From the NCBI GenBank assembly GCA_050730855.1, contig JBOHNU010000006.1:20712-84711 (forward strand): a stretch of 64,000 nucleotides of DNA, given 5' to 3'. Under the pieces are notes generated by a model, which was given only the letters and a program-made list of their open reading frames with translations, did not search any database and was not told where the DNA came from. Positions 23,450 to 31,336 of the stretch are shown here, in pieces. The stretch is from DASRJJ01 sp050730855 (GTDB lineage Bacteria; Patescibacteriota; Saccharimonadia; Saccharimonadales; UBA4665). The stretch's first letter is position 1. Each line of letters starts with the position of its first letter. The position numbers were made by a program, and so were the translations under genes.

Positions 23450-23935
23450 ATGGCGCGACGCAACCAAAGCGACGATGACCTGCTAATGGAAGAAGACGAG
23501 CTGGCAGCAGCATTTCTTGGCGACGAAGAAGCCGCCGCTCCGCAGGTGCAAGCAGCCGCCAGCCAGCCGGCTCCTCCGTCCAATGACGAATGGGACGAGA
23601 GTGATGATCTACCGGGGCAACTAGCAGTAGACGTATACGAAACCAGAGAAAAACTGGTGGTCAAGGCTCGCACTGCTGGTGTGAACAAAAACGACCTTGA
23701 TGTAAGTATTGCCGACAATACGCTTAGCATTCGCGGCACACTTTCGGCTGGTAACGAAGACGACGTAGAAAACTACTTCGTCCAGGAATGCTATTGGGGG
23801 GAGTTCTCCCGCAGCATAGCCCTACCGGTACCGGTAAAAGAAGAAGAAATAGAGGCCGTGCTAAAAGACGGCGTGCTAACTATCAGCTTCGCCAAGGTCA
23901 AGCAAGACACGATCAAGAAAATACAGGTTCAATAA
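23450..23935 (+). CDS. Small heat shock protein, Hsp20/alpha-crystallin family
   Basis: 161 aa. An N-terminal 55-residue acidic/Ala arm is followed by an alpha-crystallin domain from about residue 58 to 150 (LAVDVYETREKLVVKARTAG, then DNTLSIRGTLS, then GVLTISFAK). It binds unfolding proteins without ATP. GGAGGG lies before the ATG, and it ends 15 bp before a strong terminator, so it is monocistronic. Confidence 0.94.
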   Translation: MARRNQSDDDLLMEEDELAAAFLGDEEAAAPQVQAAASQPAPPSNDEWDESDDLPGQLAVDVYETREKLVVKARTAGVNKNDLDVSIADNTLSIRGTLSAGNEDDVENYFVQECYWGEFSRSIALPVPVKEEEIEAVLKDGVLTISFAKVKQDTIKKIQVQ

Positions 23936-23949
23936 CCCAAACCGTAATC

Positions 23950-23981
23950 AAAAAACACCGCTACTGTAGCGGTGTTTTTTT
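23950..23981 (+). terminator. hsp20 intrinsic terminator
   Basis: Stem CACCGCTA / TAGCGGTG flanked by A and T tracts, with seven T on the plus strand. Confidence 0.92.
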
Positions 23982-24021
23982 ACTGCTGCTAAGATAAAGT
24001 ACCTGCCAGATGTCTCCATAA

Positions 24022-24052
24022 AACTAAAGCGCCCCCGACGGGCACTTTAGTT
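24022..24052 (-). terminator. Terminator of the pilin-like operon
   Basis: AACTAAAG...CTTTAGTT outer stem with a GCCC/GGGC inner part, read on the minus strand into TTTTAT. It ends the string of small membrane-protein genes. Confidence 0.75.
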
Positions 24053-24071
24053 AAGAGTTAGCTACTGTTCC

Positions 24072-24488
24072 TTAGTTGGTGGCTTTATCAAGCACAAACT
24101 GCACAAGGAACTGGGCAAGGGCAACTATAACCAAACCGATAACGGCGTAAATTATGGTATTTTTCGCGCTGGAAATGTTGCCGGAGTCACCGCCGGAGGT
24201 AATGTACTTAAAACCCCCAACGATAATCATAATGACAGCAATTATACCAACGATGATCGAGAAGATATTAATTGCATCGGTAATGATGTTGTTAATTCTA
24301 TCGGTTCCGCCGCTCAAATTACTCCTACAATCGGTCTTGTTGCCCAGCGAAAGCTCAGTGGTTCCGCAGGCGAGGTTACCCTCAATGTCCGCCCCGCCGG
24401 CAAAAACAACCGCAGGAGATGCAATCGGGGCAAGCATAAATAAACCGGCACCCAGAACCAATAATTTTTTGCGAAGTGTTGTAAGCAT
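24072..24488 (-). CDS. T4SS pilin-like two-helix membrane protein 1
   Basis: 138 aa. Signal-like helix 1 (KLLVLGAGLFMLAPIASPAVVFAGG), a Cys pair region (CGTTEL, CRSNL), then two helices separated by the hallmark GGFKYITSGGDSGNISSAKN loop near residues 93-112. This matches the pilin-like proteins (T4SS_pilin type, VirB2/TrbC-like) of CPR type IV secretion loci. A good AAAGGA ribosome binding site stands before the ATG. It is most similar to the next gene. Confidence 0.85.
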   Translation of the reverse strand: MLTTLRKKLLVLGAGLFMLAPIASPAVVFAGGADIEGNLACGTTELSLGNKTDCRSNLSGGTDRINNIITDAINIFSIIVGIIAVIMIIVGGFKYITSGGDSGNISSAKNTIIYAVIGLVIVALAQFLVQFVLDKATN

Positions 24489-24561
24489 GTATCGAAATCC
24501 TTTCTAATCCTACTAGTTGCTTATGTTATAGCACACAGAGCGTCCCAACTTCAACAGGTCG

Positions 24562-24939
24562 CTAAGTAATCTTGTCCAAAACGAACTGCACTATAAACTG
24601 GGCGAGCGCCACCACAACTAAACCAATAACAGCGTAAATAATGGTGTGTTTAGCACTAGTGATATTGCCGGAATCACCTCCGGCGGTTATGTACTTAAAG
24701 CCGCCGACCATAATCATAACCACGGCGATAATCCCGATTATTACCGAGAGCAGGTTAAGACCGACTTCGATAACCCTATTCAGATCACTCGTTCCATCGT
24801 CACATTGGCCGCCCGAGACGGCGGTTACCCCTTCGCAAATTTCGGACTTGGTATCGGCAAATACTTCTGCGGCTGGGACTAACAACCATGCGCCAGCCAA
24901 CAACGCCGTTAGAACCAATAGTCGCAATAGAAGTTTCAT
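24562..24939 (-). CDS. T4SS pilin-like two-helix membrane protein 2
   Basis: 125 aa. An N-terminal signal-type helix (LLLRLLVLTALLAGAWLL), a short Cys-containing region (CEG, CDDG), then two helices around the loop GGFKYITAGGDSGNITSAKH, nearly identical to the loop of gene 1. It has its own TATAAT box (24946-24951) that ends 6 bp before the ATG, so it can be expressed alone from a leaderless message. It is a probable pilin subunit of the secretion-like system. Confidence 0.85.
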   Translation of the reverse strand: MKLLLRLLVLTALLAGAWLLVPAAEVFADTKSEICEGVTAVSGGQCDDGTSDLNRVIEVGLNLLSVIIGIIAVVMIMVGGFKYITAGGDSGNITSAKHTIIYAVIGLVVVALAQFIVQFVLDKIT

Positions 24940-24945
24940 GCTTTT

Positions 24946-24951
24946 ATTATA
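24946..24951 (-). promoter_or_regulatory. -10 box of pilin-like gene 2, leaderless spacing
   Basis: TATAAT on the minus strand, 6 bp (AAAAGC), ATG at 24939. No good -35 is seen. Confidence 0.5.
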
Positions 24952-25357
24952 CCCGGTTTATGACAAAAACAATGATGGTTCGCGCCATCACAATCACGAC
25001 CAGACCGATAACACTCCACATAATGGTCTTTTTGGCCTCCTGCACCTTGCCGCTATCGCCTCCGGAGGTAACAAACTTAAAGCCGCCGACCATAATGAAT
25101 ACTACTGCGGCGATACCGCCTACCACGGCCACCACGCCGGTGATGTCGCTAATCAGTCCGCTCGGCCCTGCAATCGGATCATTCTCAACCTGGCAAATCT
25201 CAGATTGTAGAAGTTTATCGTACGCCTCTTGGCTCAGGTCGTCCGGTTTTTGCGACGGACACAGGGGATTGGCTGCCAAGACGGAGCCTGCGGCCATCAA
25301 GCAAACTACAGTCGCTGCGCCAAGCATGTATCCTGTTAGTCTTGCGAACCTGCGCAT
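24947..25357 (-). CDS. T4SS pilin-like two-helix membrane protein 3
   Basis: 136 aa. An N-terminal signal helix (LTGYMLGAATVVCLMAAGSVLA), a soluble segment with two cysteines (NPLCPSQ, SEICQV), then two helices with the loop GGFKFVTSGGDSGKVQEAKK. It has the same two-helix ending as genes 1 and 2, with more divergence. It follows gene 4 by 7 bp and is probably co-transcribed with it. Confidence 0.85.
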   Translation of the reverse strand: MRRFARLTGYMLGAATVVCLMAAGSVLAANPLCPSQKPDDLSQEAYDKLLQSEICQVENDPIAGPSGLISDITGVVAVVGGIAAVVFIMVGGFKFVTSGGDSGKVQEAKKTIMWSVIGLVVIVMARTIIVFVINRV

Positions 25358-25364
25358 ATCTTTT

Positions 25365-25655
25365 CTAAGTCACCTTGAAAATTACGAAGTTAACAATTGA
25401 GGCGGCAAAAATAATAATCAGTATACCAAGCAGCGCCCAGATAATGCCATTGCGTGCCTTGGCCGTCTCGGAGGGGTTGCCTTGTGAGGCAATAAACCGA
25501 ATGCCGGATATTACTACCATCAAAACAGCAATCGCTCCAGAAATTACAAAGACAATGTTCATAATAATTTGGATTGTAGATTCGTTAGCGGCAGTCTTAG
25601 GAATGCCGCTAATGTCCAGCCCGCCGGCGAATAACTGTATAAGGGCGTCCGTCAT
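25365..25655 (-). CDS. T4SS pilin-like two-helix membrane protein 4
   Basis: 96 aa, the shortest of the set. A short amphipathic start (MTDALIQLFAGG) and no cleavable signal peptide, then two helices around the loop SGIRFIASQGNPSETAKARN, the same layout with a charge-rich NPSET turn. It overlaps the upstream gene by 4 bp (ATGA type), which shows translational coupling. Confidence 0.83.
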   Translation of the reverse strand: MTDALIQLFAGGLDISGIPKTAANESTIQIIMNIVFVISGAIAVLMVVISGIRFIASQGNPSETAKARNGIIWALLGILIIIFAASIVNFVIFKVT

Positions 25656-26029
25656 GCCGCCAACCTCGTACCGATAAAAGCCACGAACACTGTCGCAAAC
25701 AGAGCAATCACTAATCCAATTATCGCGTTAATAATGGTTTGGCGAGCCTGTTTGCTAGCCTCGGGTTCGCCCTGACTGGTAATAAACTGGAACCCGCCGT
25801 AAATCACAAACGCAATCGCCACCAGCCCGGCTAGCCGCAAAGCAATTTCTAGTGCCGCCAGCGCCACCAATCCTAGATCACCAGGAAAGGAGAATGCGTC
25901 CGATAGGCGACACCCCCGGCCAGTAGGATCCGCTTCTAGATCCAAATATTTGTACCATGCAGGCAACCCAAAAAACGTTTGCGAACCATCGCACTGGGCG
26001 GCGAAATAGGTAAGCAGCTCGCGCATCAA
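25652..26029 (-). CDS. T4SS pilin-like two-helix membrane protein 5
   Basis: 125 aa. No signal peptide. A soluble N-terminal 65 residues with two Cys (QCDG, GCRLS), then helices with the GGFQFITSQGEPEASKQARQ loop near residues 86-105. The helix pair with the polar GGxxxxTSxG loop ties it to the family. It overlaps both neighbours by 4 bp, in the core of the operon. Confidence 0.83.
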   Translation of the reverse strand: MMRELLTYFAAQCDGSQTFFGLPAWYKYLDLEADPTGRGCRLSDAFSFPGDLGLVALAALEIALRLAGLVAIAFVIYGGFQFITSQGEPEASKQARQTIINAIIGLVIALFATVFVAFIGTRLAA

Positions 26030-26418
26030 AAAATGCCTCCTGGCACGATGTAGTTAATAAATGCGAAGATTAAGATGTAAGCTAGCAGGCCAAGCAATGT
26101 CTGCCCAATCCGCTCCTTGGCCTTCTGCACTTTGCCCGGATCGCTGCCCGCCGAGGCGTATTGGATGCCGGCAACAACTATAGATATAGCCGCGCCAACG
26201 CCAATCACTACTGTCAAAAGAGTCACAACAGGGTTAATGTATTTGTCGACAAAGTTTTCGCAAGCACCACCCGAACCCGCCGCACATACTTCCACTGTAT
26301 CCTGGGCATTCGGATCCCGTTGCGGCTGAGCATAAATGTTGGCAGGCAACAACAGAGGAGTCACAATTAAACCCAGCACTCCAAAAATAGACAGAATCAT
26401 GTATCTTGTCCGACTCAT
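26026..26418 (-). CDS. T4SS pilin-like two-helix membrane protein 6
   Basis: 130 aa, first gene of the operon. An N-terminal signal-like helix (MILSIFGVLGLIVTPLLLPANIYA), a Cys-containing segment (VCAAGSGGACEN), then two helices with the AGIQYASAGSDPGKVQKAKE loop. TATAAT about 10 bp before the ATG gives a very short leader. It is divergent from the virB6-like gene 76 bp away, so both halves of the secretion locus are likely co-regulated from this gap. Confidence 0.84.
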   Translation of the reverse strand: MSRTRYMILSIFGVLGLIVTPLLLPANIYAQPQRDPNAQDTVEVCAAGSGGACENFVDKYINPVVTLLTVVIGVGAAISIVVAGIQYASAGSDPGKVQKAKERIGQTLLGLLAYILIFAFINYIVPGGIF

Positions 26419-26481
26419 TATATGTATGATTATATCCTAGGGGCGCTAAAACACAACCAGTAACAGTGCTAACGGTTGTGC

Positions 26482-26487
26482 TAAAAT
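26482..26487 (+). promoter_or_regulatory. Extended -10 box of the virB6-like gene, leaderless spacing
   Basis: TGC-TAAAAT, 7 bp (TGAATAA), ATG at 26495. The leaderless start favours this ATG over the in-frame ATG at 26525. Confidence 0.6.
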
Positions 26488-26494
26488 TGAATAA

Positions 26495-29400
26495 ATGACT
26501 GCCTGTAATAATATTGTTGGCTGCATGTTCATCAAGCTCCGAACTTGGGGTTTGCTATGCGCCGCTGTACTGTTCGCCGTGCTAATACTGGCTGCCCCGA
26601 AAAACGTCTTGGCTGCCGGTGAAAACTTTACTTGGCAAGGGGAGACCATAGCAGCTAGCGGCGGCGTTTTCAGCACGCCGCAGCTTTCTCCAAACAACGT
26701 TACTTTCACTAAAAGAGGCGACACCTATGTTGCCGAACAGCGCTATACTATAAATCAGACTTTCTTTTGCTTTGTTGACTACACTATAACACTTACCAGC
26801 GGCAACTCAGGGTCACTGGACTACAGAACCAGAGATTGTCCTGGACAGCCAAGCAGCCATACGATACCCAACATAACTATTAATGGGACACCCCCGGCGA
26901 GCGCCCCGTCCGCTCCAGCGCCGACCACGGGAAGCATTAGTGGGGTCGTCCGCCTGGAAGACGAGAGTCGGAGCGAAACTCCAAACAAGGTGCTAACTGA
27001 CTACTTCTTTCTTGGTGGCGTCGCCGTTGGGGTGGAAGGTGGCGGCTATTCCGCGTTGGGAACCACCAACAACAGTGGTAGTTTTTCTTTTACTCAGGTG
27101 CCGCCTGGCACATATACGGTGTCAACTTCGGGTAATTATAATGATGAACCTTCAGGCAATACCTATCCCTATAATTTTAGTTCGGAAGTGGTTGTAGCCG
27201 CCAACCAGACCGCCATTGTTTCATTTAGTGAGAATGTCACCGCTACACCGCCGACAGTAGGCAGCCCCACCGATCCCAATTCGTGCGCTAGCCAGACCAA
27301 AGGACTAGGGTGGTTGTCGTGTCCTCTTATAACCACTGCTGCCGACGCGGCAAAAAATCTTGCCGATTTTATAGTAAACTTTCTCAAGCTTGACACCGAA
27401 ACACTGTTTACAAATAGCGAAACCAGTTCGGCGTTCCGAGACGCCTGGGCTGCATTCCGCAATATATCATACGCAATCCTAGTGATTATCGGCCTCATTA
27501 TGGTTGCTTCTCAGGTATTTAATATAGAGATATTTAGTGCCTACACTCTTCGCAAAATGCTGCCAGGGCTCATTATAGCCGTCATTTTTGTCACGCTGTC
27601 TTGGGATCTTATGCAATTCTTGTATGAACTTAGTAATGACGCTGCGGACGCGATCATGGAGATAATTAGAGTATCGTTCGAGGGCGTGGGTTCTGTCAGA
27701 GACTCTCTCGCTGGGGGGAGGGCGCAAGATTCCCTAGCCGATGCTGTTGGGGGGCTTTTGGGGCTTTTGGGGCTGGGTACCGTTGGCGCAATCGCCGTTA
27801 TAACCTTCATCGCATTTGGAGGATGGGGAGTAATTTTGAGTCTAATTGCATCGCTAGCAATTGCGGTATTCTCCGTATTTGTACTGCTGGCGGCGAGGAA
27901 TGTTGTGGCCTATCTTTTGGTTATTATCGCGCCTATCGCAATTATGTGCGCCGCTTTCGAGCCTCTCAAGAAGGCCTTCTCCTTCTGGCGCGGGTTGCTC
28001 GTTGTAATTGTTATAACCGTGCCGGGGGTGGCGGCAATTATTTCTATGACCGGGGTAGCTGCCCTTGTTTCGGCCGAGGTTGCTAAATCGGATACCGCCA
28101 GCACCCCTGAACGAGTTTTTAGCTTTATAACCGCGTTTATTATCTTAATCGCCGGGTTTGCACTGGTGTGGACACTGTTTTTGCAAATGGATAAAATCAC
28201 GGGCTTCATGGGTAATGTTGCCAACAAGGTGACCGGCAAGGCACAGCAGGCGCTTGCGGGGTACCGTAGCAACACCTTTAAACGACGATTTGGCGAGGTA
28301 AAGTCAGGTGAGCGAAAACTTGGGTTAGGCCTAGAGAAGGCAGGGGTAGGAACCGCTGTCCGCATGGCATCGCTTGCTGGCAGGCCAGGGCAAAATCTAA
28401 ACCCTTTTTCCAAAAAGGGGCGAGAGGGATGGAAGGGTTTGAGGGAAGCCGAATCGTTCATGACCGATGAAGCGGCTAGAAAATTAATAGAGCGGGATCG
28501 CGGCAGAACCACCGGTGGTGACGACAATATGGCTGTTGCCGAACATGCCAAATCAATCGAGGAATACGTTGATCATTACGCGGAACGCAAAAAGCAGCAG
28601 CATCTTAGAAGAAATCCCAACGCCCCTTGGACGGATGAGCTCCAAAAAGCAGCTGAAGAAGAAGGTTGGACGACCGGCCGGCAGATACAAAACAGCATGG
28701 GAGGAGATATCGGCTCCAGGGCGGTTCAGCAAGCAGCCTTTATTGCGCGCAGGACTTCGGCCACTGCCTACAACGACTATAATCTTAAAACCGCCGCTGG
28801 TGTACGAGCCATGCGCGAAGAAATGGCTCTCGAAGACTCTCGGGCTATAGATGCAGGGCTGTTTAACGCCGTACAGATAGCGGCTATCAATAAAGAAAAT
28901 AAGGCGCGTGTGGACATTAACGGTGAAAGCTACCCAAGAATGATGGGGCACATAAACGAAGCGTACAAGAGGTACAAAGCGCGCCAAAAGAGTGGTGCTG
29001 GCGGAAAAACTCGCGTCCGGAAAATGGATTCCAAGACTGGCAAGCCCATAGTCGACGAGGCAACAGGGCAAGAAGTATATGAAGATGTGGATCTGGGCGA
29101 GTTAGAGTTATCGGCCGGTACACACGGACGGCTATTGTCGGACGACGAACATAAATCTATCGCCCGTGGTGTTTCCGAGTACACTACCGCTGCAGCAAAA
29201 ATGGCCGGCAGAACGGAAGGCATTCAAGTCGAGGTTCAGTACGCCCGCGAACGACTTGCCGAAACTATGGAAGAAAGCCGGGAGCGTATAATAGCGGCGC
29301 AGTCTTACTCTCCTAAACCTGAGGAGATTCGGGTGGCGCAGGCTCAACTATCCGAAGCTCAGGAAGCTCTGGCGCGAGTGATTAATGACCCTAGCGTTCC

Positions 29401-29812
29401 TGAAGACCAAAAAATAGCCAGGCAAGGACAAGTTCGGACCGCACAAGAGAATATGGGGAAAATACAACAGCAAGCAACTGCATCCCAGACATATCTCGAC
29501 GAAGCCCAGAGGGAGATTGTCAGGCAGTTGGCTGCAATTTCGGCCGAACAGCAAGTTATGGCAGCTTACGGCTCACCAGAAAATGCCAGAACTTACGACG
29601 AAGAAATGCTGGCGAAGGAAATGCCTGGCATGCCAGGAACCACGGTGGCTGCGTACATTGAACAGCTGCGTCAATCAAGCAATGTATTTGCGGAGTACGA
29701 AAGAACGTACAGGCAGAGTCTCACGGCTTCTGTTCAGGCTGAACAGGCTCAGCAGCAGGCTACCAACCCAGCAAATCCAGTCGGTCCTCCTCCTGGCGCC
29801 CCGCCAGTATAG
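26495..29812 (+). CDS. VirB6/TrbL-like T4SS inner-membrane protein
   Basis: 1105 aa. An N-terminal signal helix (residues 16-41), an extracytoplasmic beta domain (45-135), a carboxypeptidase-regulatory-like domain (about 145-245, GSISGVVRLED... TTNNSGSFSFTQVPPGTYTVS), then six or seven helices at about 300-570, which form the VirB6-like translocation-channel part. The last 530 residues are cytosolic, charged and helical with long coiled-coil-like stretches and no motif I know. It probably forms the inner-membrane platform of the secretion system. Pro-rich end. It is followed by a 36-codon prgI remnant. Confidence 0.85.
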   Translation: MTACNNIVGCMFIKLRTWGLLCAAVLFAVLILAAPKNVLAAGENFTWQGETIAASGGVFSTPQLSPNNVTFTKRGDTYVAEQRYTINQTFFCFVDYTITLTSGNSGSLDYRTRDCPGQPSSHTIPNITINGTPPASAPSAPAPTTGSISGVVRLEDESRSETPNKVLTDYFFLGGVAVGVEGGGYSALGTTNNSGSFSFTQVPPGTYTVSTSGNYNDEPSGNTYPYNFSSEVVVAANQTAIVSFSENVTATPPTVGSPTDPNSCASQTKGLGWLSCPLITTAADAAKNLADFIVNFLKLDTETLFTNSETSSAFRDAWAAFRNISYAILVIIGLIMVASQVFNIEIFSAYTLRKMLPGLIIAVIFVTLSWDLMQFLYELSNDAADAIMEIIRVSFEGVGSVRDSLAGGRAQDSLADAVGGLLGLLGLGTVGAIAVITFIAFGGWGVILSLIASLAIAVFSVFVLLAARNVVAYLLVIIAPIAIMCAAFEPLKKAFSFWRGLLVVIVITVPGVAAIISMTGVAALVSAEVAKSDTASTPERVFSFITAFIILIAGFALVWTLFLQMDKITGFMGNVANKVTGKAQQALAGYRSNTFKRRFGEVKSGERKLGLGLEKAGVGTAVRMASLAGRPGQNLNPFSKKGREGWKGLREAESFMTDEAARKLIERDRGRTTGGDDNMAVAEHAKSIEEYVDHYAERKKQQHLRRNPNAPWTDELQKAAEEEGWTTGRQIQNSMGGDIGSRAVQQAAFIARRTSATAYNDYNLKTAAGVRAMREEMALEDSRAIDAGLFNAVQIAAINKENKARVDINGESYPRMMGHINEAYKRYKARQKSGAGGKTRVRKMDSKTGKPIVDEATGQEVYEDVDLGELELSAGTHGRLLSDDEHKSIARGVSEYTTAAAKMAGRTEGIQVEVQYARERLAETMEESRERIIAAQSYSPKPEEIRVAQAQLSEAQEALARVINDPSVPEDQKIARQGQVRTAQENMGKIQQQATASQTYLDEAQREIVRQLAAISAEQQVMAAYGSPENARTYDEEMLAKEMPGMPGTTVAAYIEQLRQSSNVFAEYERTYRQSLTASVQAEQAQQQATNPANPVGPPPGAPPV

Positions 29813-29891
29813 TGAATCGTATAGATATAAAGTTTAGCAAACCAAAAAGCTACGCTGCGATCGGGCATTATATGTCTTATACTAAAACCAG

Positions 29892-29996
29892 ACCATGGCC
29901 ACGTACAAAGTAATCCAAGACATCGAAGCAGAGGATAAAATCCTTGGACCGTTGACGCTGCGGCAATTTATTTATGCTGGAGTAGCGGCTATTTTG
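29892..29996 (+). repeat. 105-bp direct repeat, left copy (5' end of prgI)
   Basis: Identical over 105 bp to 31232-31336. It covers ACC plus the first 34 codons of prgI. The repeat pair brackets the AAA ATPase gene, with copies spaced 1340 bp apart. Confidence 0.97.
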
Positions 29997-30005
29997 ATAG
30001 CATAA
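29895..30005 (+). pseudogene. Truncated prgI copy (36 codons)
   Basis: ATG at 29895 and the first 34 codons equal to intact prgI, then two new codons and TAA at 30003-30005. It retains only the N-terminal cytosolic part and the start of the first membrane helix. A TATACT box at 29878-29883 could still drive it. It is the stump left by insertion of the ATPase unit. Confidence 0.9.
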
Positions 30006-30024
30006 GCGTTATCGTTTTTTAAGT

Positions 30025-30052
30025 GAATATCGATACTTGACTATCGATATTC
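30025..30052 (+). promoter_or_regulatory. 11-bp perfect palindrome over the ATPase promoter
   Basis: GAATATCGATA (30025-30035), 6-bp centre, TATCGATATTC (30042-30052). It overlaps the -35 of the next promoter and is well placed for a dimeric repressor, perhaps the winged-helix part of the ATPase itself. Confidence 0.75.
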
Positions 30053-30065
30053 GATATAATATAAT
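30037..30065 (+). promoter_or_regulatory. Promoter of the AAA/DUF4143 gene, leaderless
   Basis: TTGACT (30037-30042), 17-bp spacer, TATAAT (30060-30065), 7 bp, GTG at 30073. Consensus spacing. It sets the GTG as the start. Confidence 0.75.
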
Positions 30066-30072
30066 ACCCACT

Positions 30073-31191
30073 GTGGTCTTAAAAAGATACCTCAACACGC
30101 AAATTCTGGATGGCCTGGACGAAGGGCTGGTAGTTATCCTCTACGGGGCAAGACAGACGGGCAAAACTACGCTTGCCCGACAAATCATGGACTCCGAACC
30201 CGGCAGCCTGTATTTGAACTGCGACGAGCCAGACGTGCGGCTGCGGCTGACAAACAAGTCGAGCACTGAATTGCGGGCGCTGTTTGGCTCCGCTAAGCTC
30301 GTGGTTATCGACGAAGCGCAACGGGTCGAGAACATCGGCCTAACCGCCAAGCTGGTTCACGATACTTTCCCGGAGGTCAAACTACTGTTGACCGGCTCGT
30401 CAAGCATTGATCTTGCGAACACGATCAAAGAACCTCTGACTGGGCGCTCACGGGAACTTACGTTATATCCGCTGGCCGCTTCCGAAGTGGCCAACGATAT
30501 CCTGGAGGCGGAGCGGCTGCTCGAAAAGAGCCTTGTTATCGGCGCGTATCCCCAGGCTTGGCAGATGGGTCAAGAAGCGGCAGAAGCGTATCTTCGCAAT
30601 CTTGTAAACAACTACTTGTACCGGGACGCGTTTGCTGCTAAAACCATTTACGATACGACTGTAATCGACCGGCTGCTCCGATTGTTGGCGTTCCAGGTTG
30701 GTAACGAGGTCTCGTACAGCGAAATCGCCGGTAAACTAGAGGTTGCTAAAGAGACTGTCATGCGCTACATCGATCTGTTGGAAAAAGCGTTCATCATTTT
30801 CCGGCTAGGACAGTACCGCAAAAACCAGCGAACTGAGGTCGGTAGGCTGCGCAAGGTGTACTTTTACGACCTTGGGGTGCGTAACGGCCTGATAGACAAC
30901 TTTGCCCCCCTGGAACACCGCGACGATACCGGCTCCCTATGGGAAAACTATTGTGTTGTTGAACGAAAAAAATATCTGCAAAAAAACAAGACTTACGCCC
31001 GGCACTATTTCTGGCGCTCGTACACTAGGCAAGAGGTTGACCTTGTTGAAGAGATCGGCCCGAACACCCAGGCCTTCGAATTTAAATATAAAGAGGGTAG
31101 GACAAAGACACCGCCCGCTTTTTCTACCTCGTATCCAGACGTGCAGTTACGTTTTGTGAGCAAAACCACTGTCGGCGGTTTTCTGTTCTGA
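30073..31191 (+). CDS. AAA ATPase with DUF4143 C-terminal domain
   Basis: 372 aa from GTG 30073 (a TTG at 30037 is inside the palindrome and rejected). Walker A GARQTGKTT at residues 25-33, Walker B VVIDEAQRV near 78, then a winged-helix-like part around 220-260 (VSYSEIAGKLEVAKETVMRYI). The C-terminal domain has EVDLVEE and EFKY, which looks like a PD-(D/E)xK nuclease core, as I recall for DUF4143. The family is common in archaea and bacteria, with unclear function. It is an insert here: flanked by the duplicated start of prgI, on the same strand as the operon it interrupts. It was probably acquired by transfer. Confidence 0.9.
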   Translation: MVLKRYLNTQILDGLDEGLVVILYGARQTGKTTLARQIMDSEPGSLYLNCDEPDVRLRLTNKSSTELRALFGSAKLVVIDEAQRVENIGLTAKLVHDTFPEVKLLLTGSSSIDLANTIKEPLTGRSRELTLYPLAASEVANDILEAERLLEKSLVIGAYPQAWQMGQEAAEAYLRNLVNNYLYRDAFAAKTIYDTTVIDRLLRLLAFQVGNEVSYSEIAGKLEVAKETVMRYIDLLEKAFIIFRLGQYRKNQRTEVGRLRKVYFYDLGVRNGLIDNFAPLEHRDDTGSLWENYCVVERKKYLQKNKTYARHYFWRSYTRQEVDLVEEIGPNTQAFEFKYKEGRTKTPPAFSTSYPDVQLRFVSKTTVGGFLF

Positions 31192-31199
31192 CAGCTGGC

Positions 31200-31228
31200 T
31201 TGATACTTCCGGCCGTATCCCCGATACT
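31200..31228 (+). promoter_or_regulatory. Replacement promoter of intact prgI, leaderless
   Basis: TTGATA (31200-31205), 17-bp spacer, GATACT (31223-31228), 6 bp, ATG at 31235. It lies inside the inserted segment, so the insertion supplies the present promoter of the restored gene. Confidence 0.65.
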
Positions 31229-31231
31229 AGA

Positions 31232-31336
31232 ACCATGGCCACGTACAAAGTAATCCAAGACATCGAAGCAGAGGATAAAATCCTTGGACCGTTGACGCTG
31301 CGGCAATTTATTTATGCTGGAGTAGCGGCTATTTTG
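31232..31336 (+). repeat. 105-bp direct repeat, right copy (5' end of prgI)
   Basis: Perfect copy of 29892-29996. Here the reading frame continues into the full prgI gene. Zero differences over 105 bp suggest a recent event. Confidence 0.97.

Noticed and set aside
29892..31336. Classical IS element as the source of the prgI duplication
   Set aside because: The duplicated segment is 105 bp, far longer than an IS target duplication (2-14 bp). There are no terminal inverted repeats and the inserted gene is not a transposase.
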